The notes under the pieces were generated by a model. That model had not been told where the DNA came from. It ran no database searches and was given only the letters and a program-made list of their open reading frames with translations. A stretch of DNA of 64,000 nt from Nocardia otitidiscaviarum NBRC 14405 (GTDB lineage: Bacteria > Actinomycetota > Actinomycetes > Mycobacteriales > Mycobacteriaceae). Where the stretch lies: contig NZ_BAGD01000280.1 in assembly GCF_000308635.1 (NCBI RefSeq), forward strand, positions 1 to 64,000, in the 5' to 3' direction. Positions 50,231 through 61,441 of the stretch are shown in pieces. Numbering within the stretch: the stretch's first letter is position 1; every line of letters starts with the position of its first letter. Made by a program: the position numbers and the translations under genes.

Positions 50231-51477
50231 CCTCGGGGTACCTGGACCGCTCTGGCCAATAGCCCCTTCAGTTCGTTGACTTGCTTTCCGCGAGCGGTTG
50301 ACAACCGCTTGGACAGATCACGCAATACTGACAATGATCGTGCCGACGGTGCCAGCTGGTACAACTCGACTGCGCGTGTGGCCACCCGCATGGCCTCTTC
50401 GAGTTCTCCGACGCGCACGTAGGCCGATGCCAGGCGCGCCGAACACAGCCCTTGATCTCGGCGTTGCGCCTCCGGCCAATCAGCAAGTCCAGAACTGTAA
50501 GTCGTGATTGCACGCTCCGGCTCTCCCAGCAAAACCCAACTCTGCGCTGCCTCCATTTCGATATACGATGGCGTGCAGTATTTCGCCAGACGTCCGGGTT
50601 CATTCGGATCAGCGTCGAGAACCTGCGCCATAGCACTGTCCAGTGCTCTACGACATTCGTCCTTCTCACCGAAAAGCGCATGGGCGTTCGAGAGCTGCCG
50701 GAGGGCTACGGCGCGCAGTTCGGGGGTTATCTCGTCCCATCGCCGCAGCGCGGCATTCGCCAGCCCCAAGCCCTGCGCCGCCTTACCGGCATCGGTCAAG
50801 ATGTTGCTCTTGCGCATCAGCACATAGGAGATGAGGTGGGTGTCGCCCAACTCTTCCGCGTAGTCCATCGCCTGGTTGGTCCAGTACAACGCCGCCTTCA
50901 GGTCGCCGGAGTCCTGGAACAACCAGCCCGCGAACTCGCAAAAGCGGGCTCCGATTTCCAGTAATGACACTCGCATTTCGCCGCGCGCTTTTCCGCACAG
51001 GTCTTCGACCAGGGTCAGCTGACCGCGAAGGGATTCGATGATGTATCGCGGTCCTGCCCATGCGTCCATTCGGACGTGTTCGGTCAGCATGAGCTGGAGG
51101 TGTTGTACAAAGGCCGGATCGATCGGCTCAGGTACCAGAGTGAGCACGGTCGGACGAACCAATGAAAGGCTCTCATCGACGCCTTGCACCAGTGGTGACT
51201 CCGGCTCGGCATACCCCAGCTCCGCGGCTGTCACTTCGCGACCTGCGAACTGACTGAGCACGGCCAGCAGTACTTCGAGGCTCCGTTCCTTGGGTCGGTG
51301 GACGCCCGCCTTGTATCTCGCGATCGTGCTGCCGTCCGGACTGATGGGCTCACGGCCATCGGACTGGCTGTGCTCGACCATTTTCCGAGCAAGCGCCTTG
51401 TTGGGCAGGTTCAGTTCCGCGAGCAACTCAGCCAAAGGTGTTTGGTGCCTACCAGATTGACGTTCGCCTGTGCTCAT
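50212..51477 (-). CDS. XRE-family regulator with TPR-like repeats
   Basis: A 421-residue regulator. The N-terminal HTH is TPLAELLAELNLPNKALARKMVEHSQSDGREPISPDGSTIARYKAGVHRPKERSLEVLLAVLSQFAGREVTAAELGY; the rest is helical repeats of about 35 residues (GDTHLISYVLMRKSNILTDAGKAAQGLGLANAALRRWDEI). AGGCGGCG precedes ATG 51477. Similar regulators sit beside creatininase or hydrolase genes in many actinomycete elements. It probably controls the element or the neighbouring enzyme. Confidence 0.87.
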   Translation of the reverse strand: MSTGERQSGRHQTPLAELLAELNLPNKALARKMVEHSQSDGREPISPDGSTIARYKAGVHRPKERSLEVLLAVLSQFAGREVTAAELGYAEPESPLVQGVDESLSLVRPTVLTLVPEPIDPAFVQHLQLMLTEHVRMDAWAGPRYIIESLRGQLTLVEDLCGKARGEMRVSLLEIGARFCEFAGWLFQDSGDLKAALYWTNQAMDYAEELGDTHLISYVLMRKSNILTDAGKAAQGLGLANAALRRWDEITPELRAVALRQLSNAHALFGEKDECRRALDSAMAQVLDADPNEPGRLAKYCTPSYIEMEAAQSWVLLGEPERAITTYSSGLADWPEAQRRDQGLCSARLASAYVRVGELEEAMRVATRAVELYQLAPSARSLSVLRDLSKRLSTARGKQVNELKGLLARAVQVPRGYSVSA

Positions 51478-51550
51478 CGCCGCCTCCCCATGCTGAACAA
51501 GTACAGCATGACCGAGCGACATATTTTCAGGATTCCTCGCATCTCCCCCG

Positions 51551-52840
51551 TCATGTTCTCGGTCGCCTCCGCTGTGATGTTCCGTTCGAACGTGACCGGC
51601 GCGCCTGTCTTCCCTTTGCGCGACCGTTGCCGGTGTCGACGCTGTCGGCCTCGGGTTCAACGAACTTCGACAACGCTACGGCGATGGCCATGTCACGGTC
51701 ATTCGCTGCGTGCTGATAACGCATCGCTGCCGCCGGAGTCGAGTGTCCAAGGCGGTCCATCAGCTCCTTCAACGTCGCACCCGTCAACGCTGCCAGCACT
51801 GCGCCGGTATGCCGAAGGTCGTGCAATGTCAGATCGGCCTTGCCGTCGCCATCCGTGTCTTCACCGTCGCCCTCCGTCCAGCGTCCGGCTGCGCGGCATG
51901 CCCGGTACCAATGACGAGCGAACGTGGAGGGCGCAAGATGTCCACCGTGCACCGCAGGGAATAGCAGCGCACTCGGTTCGGGATCTACATGGTCACGGAG
52001 GTGATCTTCAACCGCTGGGATCAAGTGCGGCGGCACGGAAACGTACCGCACCCCAGCTTCGGACTTCGGCGCTTTGACCTTGCGGACCGCAACGCCCTTC
52101 TCGGTGCTCTTGAGACGAATCACCCCTCGTTCGACGTAGATCCGCCTCCGCCCTAGATCGACATCCTTCCGACGGAGCTCGGCCAATTCGCCGAATCGCA
52201 GCGCACACCATGTTGCGAGCAAGGCCATCAGTTGGAACCTTCTGGGCAGAGTCGCGACGATCGTTTCGAGTTCGCCCAGGGTGGCTGGACGGATGATGCG
52301 CGCTCGCTTGACGGTGCCAGCGCCCCGTATCCGACATGGGTTTCGATGAACCGGAACCTTCTTGTCGTCAACGGCGGTATTGAAGATCGTGGAGCACAGA
52401 CCGTAGACCCGCGCACGCAAGGTAGGCGTCTGAGAATTCAGATTGGCGTACCACTTCCTGATGTCTTCTTCTTCAATCGAGCTAATCGGGTACTCACCAA
52501 GCACCGGAAGGATATGAGCGTCAAGCCAATCCCGATAGTCGCCTCGGGTCCGGTCTCCAAGGTCACGCTCCTTGATCCACCGTTCGGCGTACTCACGGAA
52601 GGTCATTCTGACCTCAATCGGAGTCTCGATATCCGGTGGCTGCCACCGCTTTCGGATGATGTCCGCCTGCACCACCGACAGCCAGGCGCGTGCGTCCTGC
52701 TGTGTCAGAAAATAGGTCGGCGCTTTGTACCGCCGTCCATTGGGACCGTAGTAGCGCGCTCGAAACCGCCCGGTCGGCAATTCATCGACCGACCCGAACG
52801 TCCCCGACTTCCGGCGCTTGCGGCCCTCCCCACGGACCAT
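51551..52840 (-). CDS. int: Tyrosine-type site-specific integrase
   Basis: A 429-residue tyrosine recombinase. Catalytic residues are R215 (WCALRFGELAELR), K259, H340 and R343 (LHDLRHTG), H366 (RLGHSTPAAAMRY) and Y375. The N-terminal arm- and core-binding domain starts with SVDELPTGRFRARYYGPNGRRYKAPTYFLTQQDARAWL. It lies 202 bp from attR, the usual place for the integrase of AICEs that insert into tRNA genes, so it should recombine the 30-bp core at 32322 and 53042. Confidence 0.95.
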   Translation of the reverse strand: MVRGEGRKRRKSGTFGSVDELPTGRFRARYYGPNGRRYKAPTYFLTQQDARAWLSVVQADIIRKRWQPPDIETPIEVRMTFREYAERWIKERDLGDRTRGDYRDWLDAHILPVLGEYPISSIEEEDIRKWYANLNSQTPTLRARVYGLCSTIFNTAVDDKKVPVHRNPCRIRGAGTVKRARIIRPATLGELETIVATLPRRFQLMALLATWCALRFGELAELRRKDVDLGRRRIYVERGVIRLKSTEKGVAVRKVKAPKSEAGVRYVSVPPHLIPAVEDHLRDHVDPEPSALLFPAVHGGHLAPSTFARHWYRACRAAGRWTEGDGEDTDGDGKADLTLHDLRHTGAVLAALTGATLKELMDRLGHSTPAAAMRYQHAANDRDMAIAVALSKFVEPEADSVDTGNGRAKGRQARRSRSNGTSQRRRPRT

Positions 52841-52865
52841 AAGAGTTCACCTCAGACTTGCGTAC

Positions 52866-52928
52866 TGACCTGACCCTGACCTCGGCTGACCTAGATTCTG
52901 ACCCGAGGTAATGACCTAGATCTGACCT
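52866..52928. repeat. Cluster of TGACCT/TGACCC repeats beside the integrase
   Basis: TGACCT at 52866, 52877, 52887, 52912 and 52923, with TGACCC at 52871 and 52899. Spacings are near 11 bases or multiples, so sites lie on the same helix face. They sit between int and attR. The motif recurs at 32401-32417, on the far end of the element, which is the pattern of arm-type integrase or excisionase sites. Confidence 0.7.
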
Positions 52929-53041
52929 GAGAAAAGTGTATCGGTGCAGATCGGTGCCGCCTAGCGCAAAAGACGCATCATCGAAAATTCGCTGGTAACA
53001 CTGGGTTTCAGCTGGTCAAGGTCACGAAACATAGAACACGC

Positions 53042-53071
53042 GTCACTGGTTCAATCCCAGTATCGCGCACC
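53042..53071. repeat. attR core (30 bp)
   Basis: Exact copy of 32322-32351, the 3' part of tRNA-Val(GAC). The next base is G instead of A, so no complete CCA is left. A tRNA cannot be made here because the 5' half is missing. The AraC gene begins 82 bases later. Confidence 0.95.
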
Positions 53072-53153
53072 GAAGTGTTCACGTACGTCGCTGCCGCAAC
53101 ACGCGCCACGCGAGCGCGCCCTGCCGATCCGGCAATATGGGACGATCTGCGGA

Positions 53154-53591
53154 GTGACCAGCAGACCCGAGCAGCAGCGGCTACGCGACCTCGCGGTATT
53201 GCGGCGCGTCCGGGACCGGATCGACCGGGAGTACGCCCAACCCCTGGATGTCGAACGGCTCGCCCGGGACGCGCACATGTCGGCGGGACATCTCAGCCGC
53301 CAGTTCCGGGCCGCCTACGGCGAGTCGCCCTACTCGTATCTGATGACGCGGCGGATCGAACGCGCCATGGCGCTGCTGCGGCGCGGCGATCTGAGTGTCA
53401 CCGAGGTCTGCTTCGAGGTGGGCTGCGCCTCGCTGGGCACGTTCAGCACCCGGTTCACCGAACTGGTCGGAATGCCGCCCAGCGTGTACAAGCGGGAGGC
53501 CGCGAACGAGGCGGCCGGCATCCCGGCCTGCGTGGCCAAGCAGATCACCAGACCGATCAGGAATCGAGAAGCCTCGACCGGCGGCCGGTAA
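53154..53591 (+). CDS. AraC-family transcriptional regulator, short
   Basis: A 145-residue regulator consisting mostly of the AraC DNA-binding domain: LDVERLARDAHMSAGHLSRQFRAAYGESPYSYLMTRRIERAMALLRRGDLSVTEVCFEVGCASLGTFSTRFTELVGMPPSVYKRE. No effector domain. GTG 53154 is its start. It lies just inside the chromosome after attR, so its promoter may be partly element-made. It is followed by a VOC gene and a UvrA2 gene, a common set. Confidence 0.92.
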   Translation: MTSRPEQQRLRDLAVLRRVRDRIDREYAQPLDVERLARDAHMSAGHLSRQFRAAYGESPYSYLMTRRIERAMALLRRGDLSVTEVCFEVGCASLGTFSTRFTELVGMPPSVYKREAANEAAGIPACVAKQITRPIRNREASTGGR

Positions 53592-53605
53592 CTACCGTGA
53601 TCAGC

Positions 53606-54019
53606 ATGGACATCAGCATCAATGCCTCCTATCTGCCCCAGGACGATCCGGACGCCGCGCTGGCGTTCTACCGGGACACCCTCGGCTTCGAGGTCCGCAA
53701 CGACGTCGGCTACGAGGGCATGCGCTGGATCACCGTCGGGCCGGTCGGCCAGCCCGATGTCTCCATCGTGCTGCATCCCCCGGCCGCCGATCCCGGCATC
53801 ACCGACGACGAGCGGCGCGTCATCGCCGAGATGATGGCCAAGGGCACCTACGCCGGAATCAATCTGGCCACCCGCGACCTCGACGGCGTCTTCGAGAAGG
53901 TGCAGGCCAGCGACGCCGCCGAGGTGGTGCAGGAACCGACCGACCAGCCGTACGGGGTTCGGGACTGCGCCTTCCGCGATCCCGCGGGCAATATGGTCCG
54001 CATCAAGCAGCTGGATTGA
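53606..54019 (+). CDS. VOC-family (glyoxalase/bleomycin-resistance-like) protein
   Basis: A 137-residue vicinal-oxygen-chelate protein: INASYLPQDDPDAALAFYRDTLGFEVRNDVGYEGMRWITVGP, ending CAFRDPAGNMVRIKQLD. The metal-binding positions are only partly conserved. Such proteins isomerise or bind small molecules, including antibiotics. ATG 53606 is chosen over GTG 53598 by homology. The AraC regulator precedes it by 14 bases and UvrA2 follows 38 bases later. Confidence 0.9.
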   Translation: MDISINASYLPQDDPDAALAFYRDTLGFEVRNDVGYEGMRWITVGPVGQPDVSIVLHPPAADPGITDDERRVIAEMMAKGTYAGINLATRDLDGVFEKVQASDAAEVVQEPTDQPYGVRDCAFRDPAGNMVRIKQLD

Positions 54020-54057
54020 GAGCCGTCCGACCGAACAAGAGGAAGACACCACGAGCT

Positions 54058-56439
<2,382 letters not shown>

Positions 56440-56577
56440 CTCGCCAGGCCAGCTCCGCACCGATCGCACGCCCGAACTCACCAGCGACACCGAGCCGAGC
56501 AGGCGGACGGTGAGCTGGGCATGGAGCTGGCCGCTCGGTGCGCCGCCGAACTCGGATTCGATATTCGAGAGGTGGTG

Positions 56578-57024
56578 CTACGCCTGTCGTTCCGCATTCT
56601 GGAGCGGGACCGAGCGGGCGCGCCACCATCGCACCAGCATGGTGGATCCGGTGACGAGGAGAGCTGCCAGCGGGATCAGCGGCAGGTAGGAGACCCATAC
56701 GATGGGGTCCTCCGGGGCGAGGGCGACGAAGGTGGCGAGCACCGTCACCGTGAAAACGACCGCCGACCAGCGGTGCGCCTGCCGCACCCGCTGTCCCCGC
56801 ACCCAGCCGACCGGGCGCGGCGCGGCACCGCGACGGGCGCTCGTATACGACGACACCAGCAGGTACAGACCGGAGAACGCCAGTACGGCGAGCGGCGCCA
56901 GCGGCAGGTAGGACAGCCATTCGGGGCCGCCCACCGCCAATCCGATCACGGTGACGACGGTGGTCGCCACGAAGGTGACGGCCAGCCACCGGTGCGCCTG
57001 CCTGATCCGGATATTCCTGGTCAT
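56578..57024 (-). CDS. Four-helix membrane protein
   Basis: A 148-residue protein with four membrane helices in two repeated halves: AHRWLAVTFVATTVVTVIGLAVGGPEWLSYLPLAPLAVLAFSGLYLLV and AHRWSAVVFTVTVLATFVALAPEDPIVWVSYLPLIPLAALLVTGSTMLV. The halves are nearly identical, so it arose by duplication. Function unknown. Start 57024 follows GAGAGGAGACCACC. Confidence 0.82.
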   Translation of the reverse strand: MTRNIRIRQAHRWLAVTFVATTVVTVIGLAVGGPEWLSYLPLAPLAVLAFSGLYLLVSSYTSARRGAAPRPVGWVRGQRVRQAHRWSAVVFTVTVLATFVALAPEDPIVWVSYLPLIPLAALLVTGSTMLVRWWRARSVPLQNAERQA

Positions 57025-57448
57025 GGTGGTCTCCTCTCCGTTCGAGCCACGCCGCCGCGGCACTCGCGGGCGGATGTTCCGGAGTCGACGCTAGCTACGG
57101 CCCGGAGAGCGGCGCTTCTCGATTCCTGACCGATTGCGGCGGCGGTCGCGGCGCAGGTCGTCACCGCCGTCACGGCGCGGGATCGGGCGCGAGCCGAGCG
57201 GGTTCGCCGCCGAGAACGGACACCGCGGGCGTCCACGACAGCTGTTCGGGCACCGGCGCGCCGGAGACGGGGCGAGATTCCGCACAACGGGCGGCGACGC
57301 GGCACACCGCCCGCACCCCAGACGGACCCGACGGGTGCGCACACCCGGTGCGCTCGAAGCCGTTTCGCGGTCACCGGTCCCGCACGGGCGGCGGCGGCCG
57401 CCCCCTAGGGTTGAAGCCGACGGGTGCGCCCGCCGAGAGGAGTTGCCG
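57025..57448. other. 424-bp GC-rich gap without a supported gene
   Basis: Only overlapping GC-driven frames occur. The first bases are the ribosome site of the preceding minus-strand gene; the last are the GAGAGGAG site of the next plus-strand gene. I see no repeat or clear dyad. Confidence 0.6.
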
Positions 57449-58696
57449 ATGGAACACTTTCTGCCGTTTCGCAAGAGCGCGGTCATCTCGCTGTGCGCCG
57501 ACGAGGTGCCCGAGACCGAGCGGGAGTCCTTCCTGGAGTTCGCACGATTACTGGCGGCCCTGGTCCACTACTCGTTCCACGAGCGCGGCGATGCGGTGCT
57601 CGACGCGTATCAGCTGGTCGATCCGGCCGAGGATATGCGGGTGATCCGGACCGCGACCCCGCCGGAGCGGGCGGCGGCGCGGCAGCGGGTGGAGCGGGAG
57701 CTCATCGCACTGGCGGAGGCGGCCAATTTCACGCGCATCGACGAAGCCGAGATCGAGCGGGCCTTCGCCGAACAGTCGCTGGTGAAGGTGCGGCTGGAGG
57801 TGGAGGACGAGAATATCGACACGGTGCTGTTCTTCCGGCGCGGCGAGACACGCAAAACCGAACGGGTGAAGTCGCTGTACGGGTTGCGGCGGCGCACCGT
57901 CGAATTCACCAGCTACGCCAAGGTGCTGGTGTATATCGCGTTCACCGAGCGCGAGCAGGCCGACGACGGGCAGCCCGCCGGCGGTGTGCTGTTGAAACTG
58001 TTCCAGGATGTGCCGCGCAATGATCTGGAGATGCTGTATCCGAGCGTGCGCGTGCGTATGCGGCCGCTGGACAAACTGCTCATCGGGGTGCCCGCGGTGG
58101 TTTCCGGGATCATCGTCGTGGTCACCAAGCTGATCGCCTCGATGGGGCTGCTGGTGCTGCTGCTGGCCTTCTGGCTCGGACTCCGCGACGAATCGGTCAC
58201 GCTGGATCAGACCGCGCTGGTCACGCTCGGGGCCGGACTGGCGGCCTTCGGCGGGTATCTGGTGCGCCAGTTCTCGAAGTTCAAGAACCGCAAGATCAAG
58301 CTCATGAAGACGCTGTCGGAGCACCTCTACTTCCGCAATCTGGACAATGACGCGGGCGTCTTCCACCACCTGCTGGGGGCGGCGGAGGAATCGGAGGTCA
58401 AGGAGGCGCTGCTCGCCTATCACTTCCTGCGCACCGCCGAGCACCCGCTGACCGCGGCGGAACTGGACCGGCGCATCGAGGAGTGGTTCCGCAAGCACTG
58501 GCGGACCACCTTCGACTACGAGGTCTCCGACGGGCTGCGCAAACTGCGGGAACTGGAGTTGCTCACCGAGGGCGAGGGTGGAGCCCTCGGGGTGGTGTCA
58601 CTGCCGGAGGCGAAACAGCGGTTGGATCATCGCTGGGACAATCTGTTTCGCTTCCACACGCCAGCGTCGGGCACACCGGGCGCACAGAACCGATAG
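57449..58696 (+). CDS. TMEM143/DUF3754-family membrane protein
   Basis: A 415-residue protein with a large cytoplasmic part and one or two membrane helices (LLIGVPAVVSGIIVVVTKLIASMGLLVLLLAFWLGL, VTLGAGLAAFGGYLVRQF). The core FRRGETRKTERVKSLYGLRRRTVEFTSYAKVLVYIAFT is family-typical; function is unknown. GAGAGGAG lies 8 bases before ATG 57449. The downstream convergent VOC gene ends 25 bases away. Confidence 0.85.
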   Translation: MEHFLPFRKSAVISLCADEVPETERESFLEFARLLAALVHYSFHERGDAVLDAYQLVDPAEDMRVIRTATPPERAAARQRVERELIALAEAANFTRIDEAEIERAFAEQSLVKVRLEVEDENIDTVLFFRRGETRKTERVKSLYGLRRRTVEFTSYAKVLVYIAFTEREQADDGQPAGGVLLKLFQDVPRNDLEMLYPSVRVRMRPLDKLLIGVPAVVSGIIVVVTKLIASMGLLVLLLAFWLGLRDESVTLDQTALVTLGAGLAAFGGYLVRQFSKFKNRKIKLMKTLSEHLYFRNLDNDAGVFHHLLGAAEESEVKEALLAYHFLRTAEHPLTAAELDRRIEEWFRKHWRTTFDYEVSDGLRKLRELELLTEGEGGALGVVSLPEAKQRLDHRWDNLFRFHTPASGTPGAQNR

Positions 58697-58721
58697 GCCC
58701 CGGAGACCATGGCCGCGGTGT

Positions 58722-59141
58722 TCAGGCCACGCAGAACTCGTTGCCCTCGGGGTCGGCCATGGTGACCCAGGAGAACGGCCCCTGCCGTCCCTCGTGCAGC
58801 GGCTTCGCGCCGAGTTCGGTCAGCCGCTCCACCTCGGCCGCCCGCCGCTCGTCCCCCACCCGGATATCCAGATGTAGTCGGTTCTTCACCGTCTTGGCCT
58901 CGGGCACGAGCTGGAACAGCACCCGGGGCCGCTCCGGATGCCGGATGGCCGTCCCGATCTTCCAGACCAGCTTTCCCCGATGCGTCGTGGTGTCGTCCTC
59001 CGAGGCGTGCCCCTGCGCGACCATGGTGCGAATGAAGTCCTCGTCCTGGGGTTCGACCTCCCACCCCAGCGCCTCCGCCCACCAGTCGGCCTGGGTGTGC
59101 GGATCGGCGCAGTCGACGACCACCTGAAATTCGTATCCCAT
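58722..59141 (-). CDS. VOC-family protein, second
   Basis: A 139-residue vicinal-oxygen-chelate protein: YEFQVVVDCADPHTQADWWAEALGWEVEP and ending FSWVTMADPEGNEFCVA. Proteins with CADPHTQADWWAEAL and NEFCV are widespread in actinomycetes as putative glyoxalases. Start 59141 is where homology begins. Converges on the TMEM143 gene. Confidence 0.88.
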   Translation of the reverse strand: MGYEFQVVVDCADPHTQADWWAEALGWEVEPQDEDFIRTMVAQGHASEDDTTTHRGKLVWKIGTAIRHPERPRVLFQLVPEAKTVKNRLHLDIRVGDERRAAEVERLTELGAKPLHEGRQGPFSWVTMADPEGNEFCVA

Positions 59142-59207
59142 GGGCCGTACCCTAGCGCCGGGCACCGACAGCCCCGATTTCTTCGGACGGCTCGGCCGTG
59201 GAAACGC

Positions 59208-59894
59208 TCAGACGAGGTCCGCGAACGATTCGACATCGGCGATGCTGCCGGACACGATGAGCTGATCGCCGTCCATCACCACGGTATCCGGCGTGGCATA
59301 GGTGAATTCGCCGCCGCGCCGCTTGATGGCGACGACCGTCACGTCGAACTGCTGCCGCAGACCGCTCTCGGTAAGCGTCATCCCGATCGCCGCGCGCGGA
59401 GCAGTGGTGCGCACCATGGCGTAGTCCTCGTCGAATTCGATGTAGTCGAGCATGCGCCCGGTCACCAGGTGCGCGATGCGTTCGCCCATATCGAATTCCG
59501 GCAGCACCACGTGATGCGCGCCGATGCGCTCGAGGATGCGGCCGTGCTGGCGGCTGGTGGCCTTGGCCCAGATGCGTGGGATCTTGAAGTCGACGAGCAG
59601 GGAGGTGGTGAGAATGCTCGCTTCCAGATCGGTGCCGATGCCGACCACCGCGTGTGGGAAGTCCGGTACGCCTAGCTGTTCCAGCGCGGCTATATCGGTG
59701 GTGTCGGCGACCGCGACGTGGGTGAGTTCGTCGGAGTAGTTCTGCACCAGGCGAGGATCGGAGTCGATGGCCAGCACCTCGGAGCCGTGCACGACCAGTT
59801 CGCGAGCCAGTGAGCCGCCGAACCGGCCCAACCCGATGACGACCACCCTGGTACCGGGGTGTTTGGGGGCCTTGGTGAATGGTGTCCTAGCCAA
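59208..59894 (-). CDS. KtrA/TrkA-type RCK potassium-uptake regulator
   Basis: A 228-residue regulatory subunit with a RCK N domain (TRVVVIGLGRFGGSLARELVVHGSEVLAIDSDPRLVQNYSDELTHVAVADTTD) and RCK C domain (LRQQFDVTVVAIKRRGGEFTYATPDTVVMDGDQLIVSG). It binds NAD or ATP and gates the KtrB channel. Start: TTG 59894, since the channel stop overlaps it (TTGGCTAG); the longer frame would be read inside the channel gene. Forms an operon with the channel gene. Confidence 0.91.
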   Translation of the reverse strand: MARTPFTKAPKHPGTRVVVIGLGRFGGSLARELVVHGSEVLAIDSDPRLVQNYSDELTHVAVADTTDIAALEQLGVPDFPHAVVGIGTDLEASILTTSLLVDFKIPRIWAKATSRQHGRILERIGAHHVVLPEFDMGERIAHLVTGRMLDYIEFDEDYAMVRTTAPRAAIGMTLTESGLRQQFDVTVVAIKRRGGEFTYATPDTVVMDGDQLIVSGSIADVESFADLV

Positions 59895-61266
59895 CGATGG
59901 GTCGCTCCTCCGGTAGCTCGTAGCGGCGTTCGTGCTCGCGCAGCGCGAGGGCGGACGCCAGGGTGATCGGACCGACACGGCCGATGAACATGAGGCCGAT
60001 CAGCAGCAGATGCCCGGTGGTCGGCAGATCGGCGGTGATGCCGGTGGACAGGCCTACGGTGCCGAACGCCGAGGTCACCTCGAACAGCACGTCGTCGAGG
60101 GGCAGATGCGACAGCCGCAGCAGCGTCATGGTCGAGATCAGAACGACGCCGAGACTCAGCAGCGCCACGGTGATCGCCTGCCGCTGCACGGTCGCGGCCA
60201 GCCGCCGCCCCATCACGTGTACGGTCGGCTGGCCGCGCACCTCGGCGTACACCACGAACGCCAGTAGCGCGAAGGTGGTCACCTTGATCCCGCCCGCCGT
60301 GCCCGCGCTGCCGCCGCCGATGAACATCAGAGCGTCATTGACAAGCAGCGTGGTGGGGTGCAGGGCACCGACATCCACGGAGTTGAAGCCCGCGGTACGC
60401 GGGGACGCGCCGTGAAACACCCCCGCGAGCAGTTTGCCCGGCAGCGCCAGTGGGCCGAGGGTTCGAGGGTTGGTCCATTCCAGTGCTGTCACCAGCACGA
60501 CACCGACGGCGAGTAGACCGGCGTAGGTCAGCACGGTGATCTTGGTGTGCAGCGACCATCCCGGGATTCGGACGCCCCGCAGCCGCGAGCGCATCGCCCG
60601 CGACACCTCGAACACCACCGGGAAGCCGATGCCGCCGAGAACGAACGCGATCATGATCGGCACGATGATCCAGCCGTCGGTGGCGACGCCGACCAGACTG
60701 TCGGGGTGCAGCCCGAATCCGGCGTTGTTGTAAGCCGAGATCGAGTGGAACACACCCCAATACAGGGCGGAGGCGAAGGAGTCACCCGTGGTCGCCAGGC
60801 GTCGCGCGGTCAGCACCACTGCAACGATCACCTCGATCGACAGGCTCATGGCGAGAACGCCGACCACGACCCGCTTCGTCTCGCCGAGACGCAGCGTCTT
60901 GGTCTCGGCTTGGGCGATGAGCTGCATGCGCAGACCCATGCGGCGGGCGACCAGCAGACCGAGCAGCGAGGCCGCGGTCATGATGCCGAGCCCACCGATC
61001 TGGATGAGCGCGAGCACCACCGCCTCGCCGAAGCCCGACCAGTAGGTCGCGGTGTCGACCACCACCAGGCCGGTCACGCAGACCGCCGAGGTGGAGGTGA
61101 ACAATGCCGTCTCCGGTGCCGTCCACGACCCCGATTCGGACGAGATCGGCAGCATCAGAAGCAACATGCCGAGCAGGTTGACCGCGGTGAAACCGACCAC
61201 CGTCAGGCGGGCCGGATGGCCGAGCGGACCGAGTCGCCGGACCACCGGCAATGCCGTGCGCCCCAT
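59887..61266 (-). CDS. KtrB/TrkH-family potassium transporter
   Basis: A 459-residue channel-like transporter. Helices and pore loops: LFTSTSAVCVTGLVVVDT, ISAYNNAGFGLHPDS, GGGSAGTAGGIKVTTFALL, FEVTSAFGTVGLSTGIT, the last ones carrying the selectivity glycine. The fold has four M1-P-M2 repeats. It overlaps the RCK gene by 8 bases. The pair brings in potassium and is often used in osmotic stress. Confidence 0.94.
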   Translation of the reverse strand: MGRTALPVVRRLGPLGHPARLTVVGFTAVNLLGMLLLMLPISSESGSWTAPETALFTSTSAVCVTGLVVVDTATYWSGFGEAVVLALIQIGGLGIMTAASLLGLLVARRMGLRMQLIAQAETKTLRLGETKRVVVGVLAMSLSIEVIVAVVLTARRLATTGDSFASALYWGVFHSISAYNNAGFGLHPDSLVGVATDGWIIVPIMIAFVLGGIGFPVVFEVSRAMRSRLRGVRIPGWSLHTKITVLTYAGLLAVGVVLVTALEWTNPRTLGPLALPGKLLAGVFHGASPRTAGFNSVDVGALHPTTLLVNDALMFIGGGSAGTAGGIKVTTFALLAFVVYAEVRGQPTVHVMGRRLAATVQRQAITVALLSLGVVLISTMTLLRLSHLPLDDVLFEVTSAFGTVGLSTGITADLPTTGHLLLIGLMFIGRVGPITLASALALREHERRYELPEERPIVG

Positions 61267-61441
61267 AGTGTCAGCGCAACGCGCCCGGCGGCGAACAGAC
61301 GCTCATTTCCACACGGCCTCCTCCGACATGTCCGGCCTCGCCGGATGCGGTCGGCCGCGAAGAAGTTTATACGCGGTATCGACGGCCCTCGCGCACGACG
61401 GCTCCGCGTGGCGCGACTCCCGGAATACGAGCGGGACCAGC

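Larger units (their letters stand above)
32322..53071. mobile_element. Actinomycete integrative and conjugative-type element, composite
   Basis: A 20.7-kb segment flanked by a 30-bp direct repeat of the tRNA-Val 3' end. Contents: tyrosine integrase beside the right end, an Xis-like HTH protein, an FtsK/TraB-like translocase, a replication-relaxation protein, SSB, ParB-like and DUF2637-like proteins, a creatininase plus XRE regulator, and two AT-richer cargo operons. There is no relaxase of Mob type and no type IV secretion genes. The translocase layout fits AICEs, which transfer double-stranded DNA. The left 3 kb looks like a remnant of a second element. Confidence 0.9.

Noticed and set aside
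32322..53071. Prophage
   Set aside because: No terminase, portal, capsid or tail genes; the translocase and small operon fit an AICE.
53042..53071. A second tRNA-Val at the right end
   Set aside because: Only the 3' half is present and CCA is incomplete; it is attR.
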